Positions 7,096-16,716 are shown, counted from the stretch's first letter. The stretch is DNA of 35,297 nt from Halobacteriovorax sp. (GCA_024686135.1 JAIBDQ010000018.1:1-35297); one strand, 5' to 3'. Numbers and translations: made by a program. Notes: generated by a model not told the origin, from the letters alone.

Positions 7096-9621
7096 CTAGC
7101 GGGCTTCCTGTAAAAGAATGGCCGGTTTAACTCTCATAACTTTTCTAACCGCCAGTTCCGCAACAAAGACTCCAAAGCCGGTTAAGGATATCCACGTCAC
7201 AAAAGGCGTTAATACTGGGGGTCTCCATAGTCCATCGAAAAAGAAGTAACTAAGCAGATACCCGACGAGATAGCTCAACAAGACACCAAGCAAAGTACCG
7301 CCTCCCGTCAATAATAGGATTGAATAAAGCTGAATCCTTCTTAGATCAGCAAAAGAGAAACCTAGAGTTTTTAAAAGTGCCCAGTCTTTCTTTCTAGCAT
7401 TAGCTTGATGACCCACTAATGCACTTACGACAAAAAAGCCAACCAATACAGAAAGAAGGCTCATTCCTTGCAGGGCTCCCTTCATTTGATTTAAAAGAAC
7501 TAAGATTCTTTTTATCAATCTTGAAACATCAACTGAACTAATATTGGGAAAGAGATTATACAGAGAGAACATCACTTCATCTCGGTTCTTTCCACTTAAG
7601 GCCCCTATTACACCCAAATATGTTTTTGGGGCATCGTCCAAGACTCCAGGCTGGAACACAATAAAGAAATTTGGCATAAACGTGGTCCACTGAACACTTC
7701 GGATAGAAGTAACTCTCCCCTCAACTGGCATACCTAGAACTTCAAAACTTAACTTATCACCGATTTCTATGCCTAATCTTTTGGCATACCGCTTTTCAAT
7801 ACTAATCTCCGGCACTCCATTGCCATCAAACTTAGAGCTAAAGTATTTCCCCTCAATAATTTTTTCACCAGTCCCAAGTTCATTTCTAAAAGTTAAATTG
7901 ACTCCCCTGTTCCTAAAACGCCTTTCTCTTTGCTCTTCTCTAGTAAGACCCCTTTCTAAAGAGACCTCAATCCTCTTTCCATTAATTTCTAAGAGCCTCG
8001 CCCTAATCATGGGCGTTATCGCCTTTAATGGTGTCTGTTCTTTTTTCAATTTTTGCACGAGAGGTTGTACCTGTTCCTCTTGGATATCGAATAAAAATAG
8101 ACTTGGAAGTTTTCCGTCCTCAGGGCGTTCGACCTCTTGGAGAAGAGAGCTCTCTAAATTAGGAATCAAAGTCAATAGCAATGAGCCTAACACTAGGCTT
8201 AAAAAGATGGTAACACTAGAGGTTTTAAATCTTTTAAAATCTCTAAAAATAAATCTTAGAGAAAAACTTAAATCACGTTTAGAGACCCAAGTTACAAACC
8301 AAATAAATACTGGAAAAATGATGGCGCTAATGCCTAAGAAGATTGCTGAAAAAATCAATCCGACTCGAATACTGTTACTTACATAAATAGATAGAAAACA
8401 AAAATAAATACACCATGGAGTAAATAAAAGAAGGTCCCTAAGACTTAAACTAAGGTTTTCTACACCTAGACCATGAAATGGATTTCCTGCTTTTTGAGTA
8501 ACTCTTTGAATGATTAAAGGAATGCCGATAAATAAGCATCCCCCCACTCCCACAAAGAAGCCGAGGATAACCGCTCTGGGGTCTAAAAGATAAGACAGTT
8601 TTAAAGGAACAGCGTCACCTAGAAAGCCTAAGATCAAAGGTGTTAGGCCAAAGACGATAAAGACGGCTATTAGGCTTCCCATAAAGCCTAAAATTAATAA
8701 ATGCATACTATATAATTTAAAAATTGAGGCTTTTCCTAACCCAAGGGAATGTAGAGTGGCAAAGCTATATTTCTGTTCACTTAAATAGCTACGGTATAAA
8801 TAAAAAGCGCCAACGGTTGCGAGAAACAACGCCACTAAACTTACTAGCCCCAAGAAGTCATTAAGGTAGTTCACCACTCGCCCAACATTTTCGCTTGCAT
8901 TCGTGGGTGTTTTAACTCTCTTAGAGTTATCATTTATTATTTCGGTAAACTTTCCCTTTAACTCTTTTAATTCATTTTTAGTTTTATCGACTTTAAAATA
9001 ATAGCCGTATCGAACACTTGAGCCTTTTTGAACAAGGTTGGCAGAATCTAAATCTTTCAGATTGACAATAATCTTCGGTGCCATGGCCCCCATTTGAAAT
9101 GTCTGTCCATGATCTTTGGCTATGACGTCTGCCACTTTGTATTTGGTCGCGCCAATTCCAATTTCATCACCAACTTCTATACCTAATTGAATCTTAAGCT
9201 CTGGATAGATCCAAACCTCGTTCTTACCTAGCTTTATGTTCTGGGGATACTTCCCTCCATTTTCTAGTTCTAGTCCTCCGTAAAATGGAAAACCCTCCTC
9301 TAAACCGGAAAACCAAACGAGTCGTGTATTCTTTTTATGGCTTGCCATGGTAAACATGCCAACATTCATTTTGAATTCAGACTTTTCTCCTAACTCTTTT
9401 CTAACGAGATCAATTTTTTCATTTGGAACAGCCCCTCTTCCCGTAATGGCAAGGTCTGCTCCTAAGATTTTTTTGGCCCTTCCCTCAAGAACCTGGTCAA
9501 AGCTAACTCGAAAATGTTGCATTAACATCAGCCCGCATAAACCAAAGGCGATATTCAATAGAAATATTGTTGTGAACTTTCTTCTATTACTGAATTCTCT
9601 AAAGGCCAATTTTAAAAGCAC
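7096..9621 (-). CDS. ybbP: FtsX-like ABC transporter permease, YbbP family
   Basis: This 841-residue protein has the YbbP layout: an N-terminal helix (about 18-37), a long periplasmic MacB-like region, a block of three FtsX-type helices (about 255-370), further helices in the middle, a second periplasmic region (about 480-690) and a final FtsX block. It is the membrane partner of YbbA. The start GTG (9621) directly follows the YbbA stop, with GAGG at the end of ybbA as ribosome site. Order tesA-ybbA-ybbP is the same set found together in E. coli, where YbbAP-TesA is thought to extract and hydrolyse hydrophobic compounds. Confidence 0.85.
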   Translation of the reverse strand: MLLKLAFREFSNRRKFTTIFLLNIAFGLCGLMLMQHFRVSFDQVLEGRAKKILGADLAITGRGAVPNEKIDLVRKELGEKSEFKMNVGMFTMASHKKNTRLVWFSGLEEGFPFYGGLELENGGKYPQNIKLGKNEVWIYPELKIQLGIEVGDEIGIGATKYKVADVIAKDHGQTFQMGAMAPKIIVNLKDLDSANLVQKGSSVRYGYYFKVDKTKNELKELKGKFTEIINDNSKRVKTPTNASENVGRVVNYLNDFLGLVSLVALFLATVGAFYLYRSYLSEQKYSFATLHSLGLGKASIFKLYSMHLLILGFMGSLIAVFIVFGLTPLILGFLGDAVPLKLSYLLDPRAVILGFFVGVGGCLFIGIPLIIQRVTQKAGNPFHGLGVENLSLSLRDLLLFTPWCIYFCFLSIYVSNSIRVGLIFSAIFLGISAIIFPVFIWFVTWVSKRDLSFSLRFIFRDFKRFKTSSVTIFLSLVLGSLLLTLIPNLESSLLQEVERPEDGKLPSLFLFDIQEEQVQPLVQKLKKEQTPLKAITPMIRARLLEINGKRIEVSLERGLTREEQRERRFRNRGVNLTFRNELGTGEKIIEGKYFSSKFDGNGVPEISIEKRYAKRLGIEIGDKLSFEVLGMPVEGRVTSIRSVQWTTFMPNFFIVFQPGVLDDAPKTYLGVIGALSGKNRDEVMFSLYNLFPNISSVDVSRLIKRILVLLNQMKGALQGMSLLSVLVGFFVVSALVGHQANARKKDWALLKTLGFSFADLRRIQLYSILLLTGGGTLLGVLLSYLVGYLLSYFFFDGLWRPPVLTPFVTWISLTGFGVFVAELAVRKVMRVKPAILLQEAR

Positions 9622-10287
9622 TTATACCTCTTCGAGTTTTCCGCCAACAAGCTTAACGGTTCTTTCACATTCTTTGGCCAACTCTTTATTATGTGTGACA
9701 AGAATTAAGGTGCTTCCTTCTTCTTTTACTAGACCAAAGATCAGATTCATCACTTTGTTGCCTGTACCTTCATCTAAGCTTCCACTAGGCTCATCGGCTA
9801 AAATAATATCTGGACCAATGGCCAAGGCCCTAGCGATAGCAATTCTTTGTTTTTCGCCTCCACTAAGCTGATCAGGAAAATGATCCTTTCGATCAAGTAG
9901 TCCTACTTTCTCAATCCATTTTAAAGCTTCTTCTTTAGCATTATCTTTTTTTAATATCTCTAGTGATAAAGCTATGTTCTCGAGGGCATTTAAATGGGGC
10001 AGTAAGTGAAAGTTTTGAAAAATGATGCCTATTTTTTGCGCTCTTAAGTTAGTTAGATCTTTTTCTTCAAGGCTAGATAGCTCAACACCATCTAACTTAA
10101 TATTCCCGCCTTCAGGTTGATCTAAACCACTTAGTAGAGATAGCAAGGTTGATTTACCAGATCCACTTTGACCTAGGATGGCCAGAGTCTTTCCTTTTTC
10201 TACCTTAAGGTTAAGATCCTTAATGACCTCTATTTTTTTGGGACCCTGTAGGTATGATTTACTTAGAGAGTTAACATCGAGAATCAT
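9622..10287 (-). CDS. ybbA: ABC transporter ATP-binding protein YbbA (LolD/MacB-type)
   Basis: Walker A GQSGSGKST (39-47), Q-loop QNFHLLPHL (91-99), signature LSGGEKQ (141-147), Walker B IILADEP (161-167) and the switch His in LVTHN are all intact. The short 221-residue form is typical of LolD/MacB/YbbA mechanotransmission ATPases. It overlaps tesA by four bases and abuts ybbP with no gap, so all three should be translated together as the YbbAP-TesA unit. Confidence 0.88.
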   Translation of the reverse strand: MILDVNSLSKSYLQGPKKIEVIKDLNLKVEKGKTLAILGQSGSGKSTLLSLLSGLDQPEGGNIKLDGVELSSLEEKDLTNLRAQKIGIIFQNFHLLPHLNALENIALSLEILKKDNAKEEALKWIEKVGLLDRKDHFPDQLSGGEKQRIAIARALAIGPDIILADEPSGSLDEGTGNKVMNLIFGLVKEEGSTLILVTHNKELAKECERTVKLVGGKLEEV

Positions 10288-10880
10288 AAAAGTGGCTCCA
10301 AGGTCTTCAAGACAGTCTCAGCTATTAGCTCATGACCTTTTTCGTTGGGGTGAATGCCATCATTTTGATTATATTCGGCCTCTCCCCCCACACCTTTTAA
10401 TAAAAAAGGAATCCTATAAATAGTGAGTTCTTTCTCCAATTTTTTAAACATGTCTTCAAATTCAGTACGATACTTCTCTCCGTAATTTACTGGTAAAAGC
10501 ATTCCTGCCAAGATGACTTTAATTTTTTTAGATTTAGCTAACTTAATTATTTCTCTAAGGTTTTTTTCGGATTCCTGTAACTTTATTCCTCTTAGACCAT
10601 CATTGGCACCGAGAGCTAGTAATAAAAAGTCCGGCTTAGCCTTTAGGAACCAGCGCAGCCTACTAATACCAGAAGCGGTTGTAGAACCACTAACGCTTCC
10701 ATTAAGGATTTTTACTTTCTTACCTTTTTTATTTAATTTATCTGAAACCAAGCTAGGGTAAGACTTCTCTTTAGGGACTCCATAACCTTCAGTTAATGAG
10801 TCACCTACAAAAAGAATCGTTGTTTGAGCGTAACTTCCAAGGCAAATAAATAAGCTAAGTATTCCAATCCAGATTTTCAT
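10284..10880 (-). CDS. tesA: Periplasmic SGNH/GDSL esterase, TesA-like
   Basis: A signal peptide (1-18, ending SYAQ) precedes a compact SGNH hydrolase. Block I GDSLTEGYG holds the nucleophile S28, the block II glycine is in NGSVSG, block III GAND holds N93, and block V DGIHPNEKG holds D174 and H177. Length (198) and pattern fit TesA thioesterase/lysophospholipase/arylesterase. The catalytic set is complete. It overlaps ybbA by four bases and follows the transglutaminase gene by 16 bases. Confidence 0.88.
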   Translation of the reverse strand: MKIWIGILSLFICLGSYAQTTILFVGDSLTEGYGVPKEKSYPSLVSDKLNKKGKKVKILNGSVSGSTTASGISRLRWFLKAKPDFLLLALGANDGLRGIKLQESEKNLREIIKLAKSKKIKVILAGMLLPVNYGEKYRTEFEDMFKKLEKELTIYRIPFLLKGVGGEAEYNQNDGIHPNEKGHELIAETVLKTLEPLL

Positions 10881-10896
10881 CTGCCGATTATAGCCT

Positions 10897-12849
10897 TTAT
10901 TTTGCTAATTTGGCAGGGTGAAAGCGTCTTGTTTTGGTTAAGAATAAGTCAATTTTATGCCTTTTTTCGGCATATTTAATCTCGCGGTAGAGAACCAGGA
11001 TTTCCGAGCACTCTCTAAAACTGCCCCAGGACAATGGTAGGCGCTTCTCTAGACTCAATGCTCCCTCAGTCTCACCACGGACAATTCCTACCTTTGTTAG
11101 TTTCTTCAAGAAGTTCGCATAAGCTTTGTCTACAGGATCGACCTCACCCTTTAAACTATTTCTCCAAAAGTAAAAGAATCCGAGTAAAAATAGAATACAT
11201 ATGCTCATTAAAATAGCACGAGAGTATCTTCTGAGATTTGATAAATTAAAAAGCTCTCTTTGCGCTCTAGAGTCATACTCTAAAAACCTTTGGTTTAATT
11301 GATTATATAAAGAATCAAAAAAGAAAAAGGCTTTAGTTAAAAAGGCATTTTTTCTATTTCCTATAAAGTCCTTCAACTGCATGCCCTCTGGCATTTGTGA
11401 CCTTAAAAGAAAACCTTCTGAGCCAAAACTTATTCTCTCTGGGGCCACCACATTTGTAGGGTCCCCTCTTCTCCACATCTTTCCATTCCAGAATTCAAGC
11501 CATGCATGGGCATCTTGCCCTCTTACCTGGAAATATTCTCCCGTTGGGTTATAAAGTCCACCATGAAAGCCAATAACGATTCGACTAGGTATTTGATTTG
11601 CCCTAAGAAAGATCGCCGCAGCAGAAGAGAAATGTTCGCAAAAACCTCTTTTATTACTAAAAATAAAACTTTCTAAATTCTGCACCCCTGGTTTTAAAGT
11701 ATAAGTAAATTTTTGGGCCCTAAAGAACTCGAGAATATTCTGATATGTCTCGTCAGGATTTCCTCTACCTAAAGTCTTAGCAAAGCTAATAACTCTTTCA
11801 GACACTCCGGGATCCAGCTCTAAGTATTTGTACTTATCTTTAGGAATAATTCTTTCACTTTCAACTCCTGAATACTCAGCCGAGTACCTTCCCTTATGAT
11901 TTGCATAGGGATGAAAATAGGTGATTCCACCTGGGTCAGAAATTCTATGACCGGGAGAAGTTTGTTTAAAACGTCTTGTGCCTTTAAGGTGAAATAATGG
12001 AGAGCTCTCCAAAGTAGACATATTTATGGTGTATTCAAAAAGTATTTCTTTTTTCGTCGTGAAGTCCTTAGCTCGCCTAATATCTCCCTTATCCCATGAG
12101 AACCCACTATTCTTAGAGAGCACTCCACCTCTCCAGTATAGGTTTGGAAAAGCGATAGCATCTTCAGGTATTTTGGCCCTAAAGTATGTGCTATCATCCT
12201 GAACGACTTTGGCTATCTCACCGGGTCTAAGAGATGAAGTAAAACCAGTAACACCTGCGGGTTTCTTTTTTAAGCTAAAAAGATTACCGATTGGCAATCG
12301 AGGGAAAACAAAAAATAAGAAAATTGTTAATGGCACTGAATAGTAGAAAACCTTTATGATTAGTTTTTTTCGTTCTCCATTGCCCTGTGCTTCTATGGAG
12401 TTTTCAACTTTATAAAATCTTGCCAAAAGAAAAAAGAGGAAAAGAGAGATTAAAAAGATATAGCCACCAAACCAAAGTGAAAATTCATCAAGAAGCTGCC
12501 CTAAAAATAGCAGCTCGCAAATAAAGACAAATAGTGTAAAGTCTTTCTTCGAATTAATCCTTACACTTTGAACAAGAGCGATGAGCGTCAATAAAGAAAC
12601 CGCTGCCTCAAGCCCTTGGAAGGTTCCATACTGATAAAAAATAAGGCCAAAGGAAAGAATCGAAAATATACCTAATAAATACTTTCCATATTTTACTAAG
12701 TGATCACCAAGGCTCCAGCTCAAAAGAAAACCAATAACCGATGCTATCTGTATGATCAGTGGTTTTACCGTGAAAGAGGGGGCCATAATAAAAAGAAAAA
12801 GTAAAAGGCTACTTCTTCTCATTCCTAGGTTTGAGATAATTCTATTCAT
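10897..12849 (-). CDS. TgpA-like membrane transglutaminase (DUF3488 / transglutaminase-like)
   Basis: Six to seven membrane helices fill residues 1-185, followed by a periplasmic region with a transglutaminase-like papain fold: C404 in RGFCEHFSS, H448 in GQDAHAWLEFW and D463 in RRGDPTN make a complete triad. A further helix lies near 555-572, with a charged cytoplasmic tail. This is the TgpA architecture, which acts with MoxR ATPases and DUF58 proteins, both directly upstream here. The substrate is unknown; roles in envelope integrity have been described for the family. It overlaps the DUF58 gene by four bases. Confidence 0.85.
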   Translation of the reverse strand: MNRIISNLGMRRSSLLLFLFIMAPSFTVKPLIIQIASVIGFLLSWSLGDHLVKYGKYLLGIFSILSFGLIFYQYGTFQGLEAAVSLLTLIALVQSVRINSKKDFTLFVFICELLFLGQLLDEFSLWFGGYIFLISLFLFFLLARFYKVENSIEAQGNGERKKLIIKVFYYSVPLTIFLFFVFPRLPIGNLFSLKKKPAGVTGFTSSLRPGEIAKVVQDDSTYFRAKIPEDAIAFPNLYWRGGVLSKNSGFSWDKGDIRRAKDFTTKKEILFEYTINMSTLESSPLFHLKGTRRFKQTSPGHRISDPGGITYFHPYANHKGRYSAEYSGVESERIIPKDKYKYLELDPGVSERVISFAKTLGRGNPDETYQNILEFFRAQKFTYTLKPGVQNLESFIFSNKRGFCEHFSSAAAIFLRANQIPSRIVIGFHGGLYNPTGEYFQVRGQDAHAWLEFWNGKMWRRGDPTNVVAPERISFGSEGFLLRSQMPEGMQLKDFIGNRKNAFLTKAFFFFDSLYNQLNQRFLEYDSRAQRELFNLSNLRRYSRAILMSICILFLLGFFYFWRNSLKGEVDPVDKAYANFLKKLTKVGIVRGETEGALSLEKRLPLSWGSFRECSEILVLYREIKYAEKRHKIDLFLTKTRRFHPAKLAK

Positions 12850-13775
12850 CTCTTCTCCCCTTTTGAGGAGATGGCCTTAAGACAAGATAAAAGCTGATTT
12901 CTTCCAGAACCAAGTCCTATCGTTCGCCCATTTACGTTCAATGAATATCTAGCTCCCATTTCTTCCGCACGAAGTACCCATCCCGTTAATATGCCGAGAA
13001 CCTCTTTTCGGTTTCCTAAGACTGTGGACTCATCAAACTTAAAACTCGTGCCAATATTAGAATCAAAATCTTTTACGTACAGCTGATCTCGTTTGGCATA
13101 CAACTTCCAATCGATTCTTTGGAGACTTTCATTATTATATTTTCGATGCTCAAGGAACTCTTCTTTTTGTAAAGAGCTTCTTAGTATGCCCTTTTCACTA
13201 CTAGAATTTATACTACCTGGTAATGGCATTTCAACGGGTTTAGGAATAACTAAGTAATCTGAGGAACACTTAAAAGGCTTCCAGCTTTTAAAGATCCCAA
13301 AAGGAAAGCTGGTATTTAAATTTCCTCTTTCAATTTCATAGAGCCCTACTTCTTTATGGGGCAATATAAGGCCTAGCTCACAGCTTTGACCTGGCAATAC
13401 TTCAGCAACATAACTAGAACTTGAATTAAAGATACTAACTTCTATATCGTAGCGGCTTTTTGTCCCTGAGTTTTTAACTCCAACAAAGGCCATTGCTTCC
13501 TCTTCTTCAAAATAGTAATCAGCGAGTTTTAAACGAAAGAAATCTATACCGTATAGGTTAAAATTCGTTATATGGCAGCTCACAAAAATAACTGAGAAGA
13601 ATAAAAAACTGCACAGATAAGCTAAAGAATTTGCATAAGAGAGAGAAATAATAAAAAGAATAAAAATTAAGAGACTAAAGTAGCCTCCACTTCCTGTTAG
13701 AAAGATATACACCTTTCCGTTAGAGGTCGCTGCTTCAACCCTCGCGACGATCTTTTCCTTAACTGAATTTAACAT
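12846..13775 (-). CDS. DUF58 domain-containing membrane protein
   Basis: Two adjacent membrane helices (about 31-68) precede a beta-rich stretch and the DUF58 signature RIDWKLYAKRDQLYVKDFD (220-238). DUF58 proteins have a von Willebrand A-like fold and are encoded with MoxR ATPases. The start overlaps the MoxR gene by 17 bases and the end overlaps the transglutaminase gene by four, giving the standard MoxR-DUF58-TgpA triplet. Confidence 0.85.
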   Translation of the reverse strand: MLNSVKEKIVARVEAATSNGKVYIFLTGSGGYFSLLIFILFIISLSYANSLAYLCSFLFFSVIFVSCHITNFNLYGIDFFRLKLADYYFEEEEAMAFVGVKNSGTKSRYDIEVSIFNSSSSYVAEVLPGQSCELGLILPHKEVGLYEIERGNLNTSFPFGIFKSWKPFKCSSDYLVIPKPVEMPLPGSINSSSEKGILRSSLQKEEFLEHRKYNNESLQRIDWKLYAKRDQLYVKDFDSNIGTSFKFDESTVLGNRKEVLGILTGWVLRAEEMGARYSLNVNGRTIGLGSGRNQLLSCLKAISSKGEKR

Positions 13776-14670
13776 GAGTTAGGATACCCTTTACGAGTTC
13801 GGATCCATATTTTACGCCTCTATGTCCACCAAGGCGATGGCCCCAGACGTAAGGTGAAACAGTTTGTATATCCTCAGGTAAAACATGATCTCTTCCCTGA
13901 AGAAAGGCATAACCTCTGGCGACAAATAATAAATCCCTACCTGCTCTTGAAGACAAAAAACCTTCATCTGTTTCAGAACGTGCATATTCTAATAAATCGA
14001 GAGCGTAATCAGCAATAGCATCACTAATTTTAACGTTAAGAACTTCTTCTTGATATCCTTCAAACTCCATTTGGTTTAAAACCGGATCCAAGTTTAAAAA
14101 GCTTCTATCTCTATCTGGAAGAAGAAGTATCTTTTTCTCGATCTCTCTTGAAGGCAGATCGAGGTAAAGGGCCATTCTAAAGCGATCTAATTGCGATTCC
14201 GGCAATAGATGTGTTCCAATTTGATCGAATGGGTTCTGGGTGGCCACTAAAATAAAAGGTTTTGGTAATTCAATAGTTCCATGCTCATGGCTGACACTAC
14301 CTTCCTCCATGGCCTGAAGTAAGGCACTTTGAGTTTTGGGTGTGGCCCTATTTAATTCATCAGCGAGGACAAACTTATTGATTAGAGGACCTTCTTTAAA
14401 TTTAAAATCAGAAGTTTCTTTAACGAAGATATTAGTCCCAATGATATCAGCTGGAAGTAAGTCATTGGTACACTGAATCCTAGAAGTCTCAAATCCAATA
14501 AGTCTTGCTAAGGCCTGGACCAAAGTCGTTTTACCAACACCAGGAACATCTTCAATTAAAAGATGTCCTTTACTAAGCAAGCAGGCCAGAGAGAGCTTGA
14601 TTTCAAGCTCTTTACCTAAAACGACTTCAGATAAAATAGATTCTATTTGTTCTAATTTTTTAATATTCAT
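13759..14670 (-). CDS. MoxR-family AAA+ ATPase
   Basis: Typical MoxR motifs are present: DVPGVGKTTL (Walker A), LLPADIIGTNIF, VLADELNRATPKTQSALLQAMEEG-type Walker B and sensor region, and a C-terminal lid domain with SSRAGRDLL. MoxR ATPases act as chaperones that remodel or activate partner proteins, here probably the DUF58/TgpA pair. I prefer ATG 14670, which gives the normal family N-terminus and has GAGG just upstream. A longer frame from ATG 14727 adds 19 atypical residues and lacks a ribosome site. It is the first gene of the long minus-strand run. Confidence 0.85.
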   Translation of the reverse strand: MNIKKLEQIESILSEVVLGKELEIKLSLACLLSKGHLLIEDVPGVGKTTLVQALARLIGFETSRIQCTNDLLPADIIGTNIFVKETSDFKFKEGPLINKFVLADELNRATPKTQSALLQAMEEGSVSHEHGTIELPKPFILVATQNPFDQIGTHLLPESQLDRFRMALYLDLPSREIEKKILLLPDRDRSFLNLDPVLNQMEFEGYQEEVLNVKISDAIADYALDLLEYARSETDEGFLSSRAGRDLLFVARGYAFLQGRDHVLPEDIQTVSPYVWGHRLGGHRGVKYGSELVKGILTHVKFS

Positions 14671-14777
14671 CTGCCTCAAGTTTAAGGCTTCCACTTGGCC
14701 CTTACCAGCAACAAAACCTGTCACCATAGATGTAAGTTACTGATTTCACATAAGGAAAATTAGGCCTTTACCGGCTT

Positions 14778-14805
14778 TTGACCAAATTTCTCCCTCTGCT
14801 AAACT
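14778..14805 (+). promoter_or_regulatory. Candidate sigma70-type promoter for the lytic transglycosylase
   Basis: TTGACC (14778-14783) and TAAACT (14800-14805) are separated by 16 bases, 19 bases before ATG 14825. A purine-rich AAGGGATGGG just before the start serves as ribosome site. The position in the divergent gap fits. Confidence 0.45.
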
Positions 14806-14824
14806 TCAAAAAAAGGGATGGGTT

Positions 14825-15931
14825 ATGAATATAAAGTTCGTATTTGCGGTATTCTTTCTGTCGTTGACGACAAGTTGCGCGGGTCCCATGAATCCATTTG
14901 GTGCCGTTGAGCCGGTTCAAAATATTAATTCACAAAGTCCTGAGTTAGCTAGGAGTCCTTCAAGTTATATTAGTACTACCGATGCTGTAATTGATTTTTT
15001 GCCAGGAAGACAAAATTGGCATACGGCCATTAACTTTAGAACTAGAATTCATGATCACAATGGAGTTGGACCAAGATCTAAGGTGAAGTTCTTTTATAAT
15101 AATAAAGACATTACTGAGCAAGTACAAAAGTACTCCACTAAAACTCTATCTAAAGATAAAAAGACTATTTTTTATTCTTTAAAAAACTTCAGATTAACGC
15201 TTGATAGAGAAAATAAGATATCTGTTGCTTATCAAAGAGATGATCATAGTGCTCCACTTATAAAACATTATGAAGAACCAAGGTGCCCTATAGATTCTGT
15301 CCAAAAGGTTATAGACCACGGTAGATTTAAGTCTAAAAAGATTACTTTTAAGACAATTGAAAAGATTTCTTTAGAAGAAGGAATTAATCCTAGCTTACTA
15401 GCTGGCCTAATCGCACAAGAGTCTGGGTTTAATCCTCTGGCCATAAGTTGGGCCAAGGCCATTGGTCTAACCCAAGTCACAAGTTTAGCTGAGACCCATG
15501 TACTTAAAAAATTTCCTGAATGGCCGAGATATGAAGACATTTCAGGTTATTCCTATGCAAAGGTAAAGTCTCTGATTCTTCTTGGAAAAATTAACAAAAA
15601 GAATGAATGGAGATTAAACGAGGAAATGTCCATAAAAGGTGGAATCGAATATCTTCGTTTTGTAGAATCCTACTGGTCGATTAATTCAAATAGAAAAATG
15701 GTTGAACAAGTCTTTCCAGATCATCCAGAGATTTTAGAAGAGATTATCTTAGCATCTTATAACTCAGGGCCTTTCAGAGTGAAGAAAGCAATTGAGCGCC
15801 GAGGAAACGATTGGTTAGATTCAAATACTTTAAATGAAGCTAAAAAGTATGTAAAAAAAGTAAAATCATATTGTTATCATTTTTCAAACTCTGGGGAGAC
15901 TTACGCTCCCTTTTCCGTGAGTAGCTTATGA
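14825..15931 (+). CDS. Lytic transglycosylase lipoprotein (SLT domain)
   Basis: A lipoprotein signal with TTSC (C18) is followed by a beta-rich region of about 150 residues and then a goose-type/SLT lysozyme-like domain. The catalytic glutamate is E199 in AQESGFNP; SWAKAIGLTQV (208-218) matches the family's GLMQ segment, and ASYNSGP near 305 matches the third motif. It should cleave peptidoglycan glycan strands from a membrane-anchored position. The N-terminal domain is not one I recognise. The next gene starts inside the last codons (four-base overlap). Confidence 0.85.
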   Translation: MNIKFVFAVFFLSLTTSCAGPMNPFGAVEPVQNINSQSPELARSPSSYISTTDAVIDFLPGRQNWHTAINFRTRIHDHNGVGPRSKVKFFYNNKDITEQVQKYSTKTLSKDKKTIFYSLKNFRLTLDRENKISVAYQRDDHSAPLIKHYEEPRCPIDSVQKVIDHGRFKSKKITFKTIEKISLEEGINPSLLAGLIAQESGFNPLAISWAKAIGLTQVTSLAETHVLKKFPEWPRYEDISGYSYAKVKSLILLGKINKKNEWRLNEEMSIKGGIEYLRFVESYWSINSNRKMVEQVFPDHPEILEEIILASYNSGPFRVKKAIERRGNDWLDSNTLNEAKKYVKKVKSYCYHFSNSGETYAPFSVSSL

Positions 15932-16674
15932 AAAAGAGACCTCTACTATTTAATCTCTATACTCTATTTTTCTTATCCGTTGCCATAAGTTTTCCCATTC
16001 AAATTATGGCGCTATATGGACATGAGCCCTCAGAGGCTTCAATGATCGTAAACAAAATGACATATTTAAACTGGTCCGTTATTGGGGTCTGCCTAATAAA
16101 CGCTACCTTTTCATTTTACGGGCATTGGCTTTTAAAGCTATCCCTCCCCTTTTCATTTTTTGTTGTGGCCCTAAATAACTTTTTTGTTTCGAAATTAGCT
16201 CATGACTACAGCCCCCTCGCTACGACATTAGCGACCTTAACTTTTGGTCTCATAAGTTCATATTTATTTTTCACAAACGCCAGAGAAGTTTTAAATGATC
16301 AAAATAAACGATGGTGGCTGGCCCCTAAAAGGTTCAAGCGAAATCTTCCTGTTTGGGTACAGGGCCCTCTTGGAAGTCCGCTTCTCTCTAAAACATTTGA
16401 TATCTCTAAGTCGGGAGCATTCCTCTCTCATTCAAGCTTAACGAGTACTAGAGAAGATGTGCCAAATACTTTAAATGAAGGTGATGAAATCTCTCTAACA
16501 CTAGGACTCTCTGGTCAAAAAGAGTTTTCCTGCCAAGCTGAAGTGGTCAGATTAACAAAACCAAAGGGTGACTACCCTGGTGGAATAGGTATCCGTTTCA
16601 AAGATATGTCTGTAACAAATAAATGGGTTCTGGATCAAATCTTAAGGGATACGGCTGCTGTTGTGAGTGCTTAA
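15928..16674 (+). CDS. Membrane protein with C-terminal PilZ domain
   Basis: Four membrane helices fill residues 9-115. A PilZ domain follows, with basic RFKRN (135-139) and DISKSG (158-163), matching the (D/N)xSxxG half of the c-di-GMP site. The RxxxR half is imperfect (R135 and R138 are three apart), so c-di-GMP binding is likely but not certain. The coupling to a peptidoglycan lytic enzyme (ATGA overlap) suggests c-di-GMP influence over cell-wall cleavage, an inference from position. Confidence 0.75.
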   Translation: MKKRPLLFNLYTLFFLSVAISFPIQIMALYGHEPSEASMIVNKMTYLNWSVIGVCLINATFSFYGHWLLKLSLPFSFFVVALNNFFVSKLAHDYSPLATTLATLTFGLISSYLFFTNAREVLNDQNKRWWLAPKRFKRNLPVWVQGPLGSPLLSKTFDISKSGAFLSHSSLTSTREDVPNTLNEGDEISLTLGLSGQKEFSCQAEVVRLTKPKGDYPGGIGIRFKDMSVTNKWVLDQILRDTAAVVSA

Positions 16675-16675
16675 G

Positions 16676-16706
16676 AAGAGGACCTCAATCGAGATCCTCT
16701 TTATTA
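16676..16706 (+). terminator. Rho-independent-like terminator after the PilZ gene
   Basis: An 11-pair stem with a single mismatch (AAGAGGAcCTC, 16676-16686, against GAGaTCCTCTT, 16691-16701) and a four-base AATC loop begins two bases after the stop and runs into TATTATATT. The plus-strand tail is T-rich but interrupted. The convergent minus gene ends just beyond it, so it may serve both directions. Confidence 0.6.
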
Positions 16707-16716
16707 TATTCTTCAA

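Noticed and set aside
7769-8386. 205-codon plus-strand reading frame inside ybbP
   Set aside because: It is antisense to a well-supported permease and its translation has no domain, signal or ribosome site.
9347-9871. 174-codon plus-strand reading frame across the ybbP/ybbA junction
   Set aside because: Antisense to two conserved genes; composition is that of a mirror frame.
14671-14727. 19-residue N-terminal extension of the MoxR protein
   Set aside because: No ribosome site before ATG 14727 and the extra residues do not fit the family's N-terminus.
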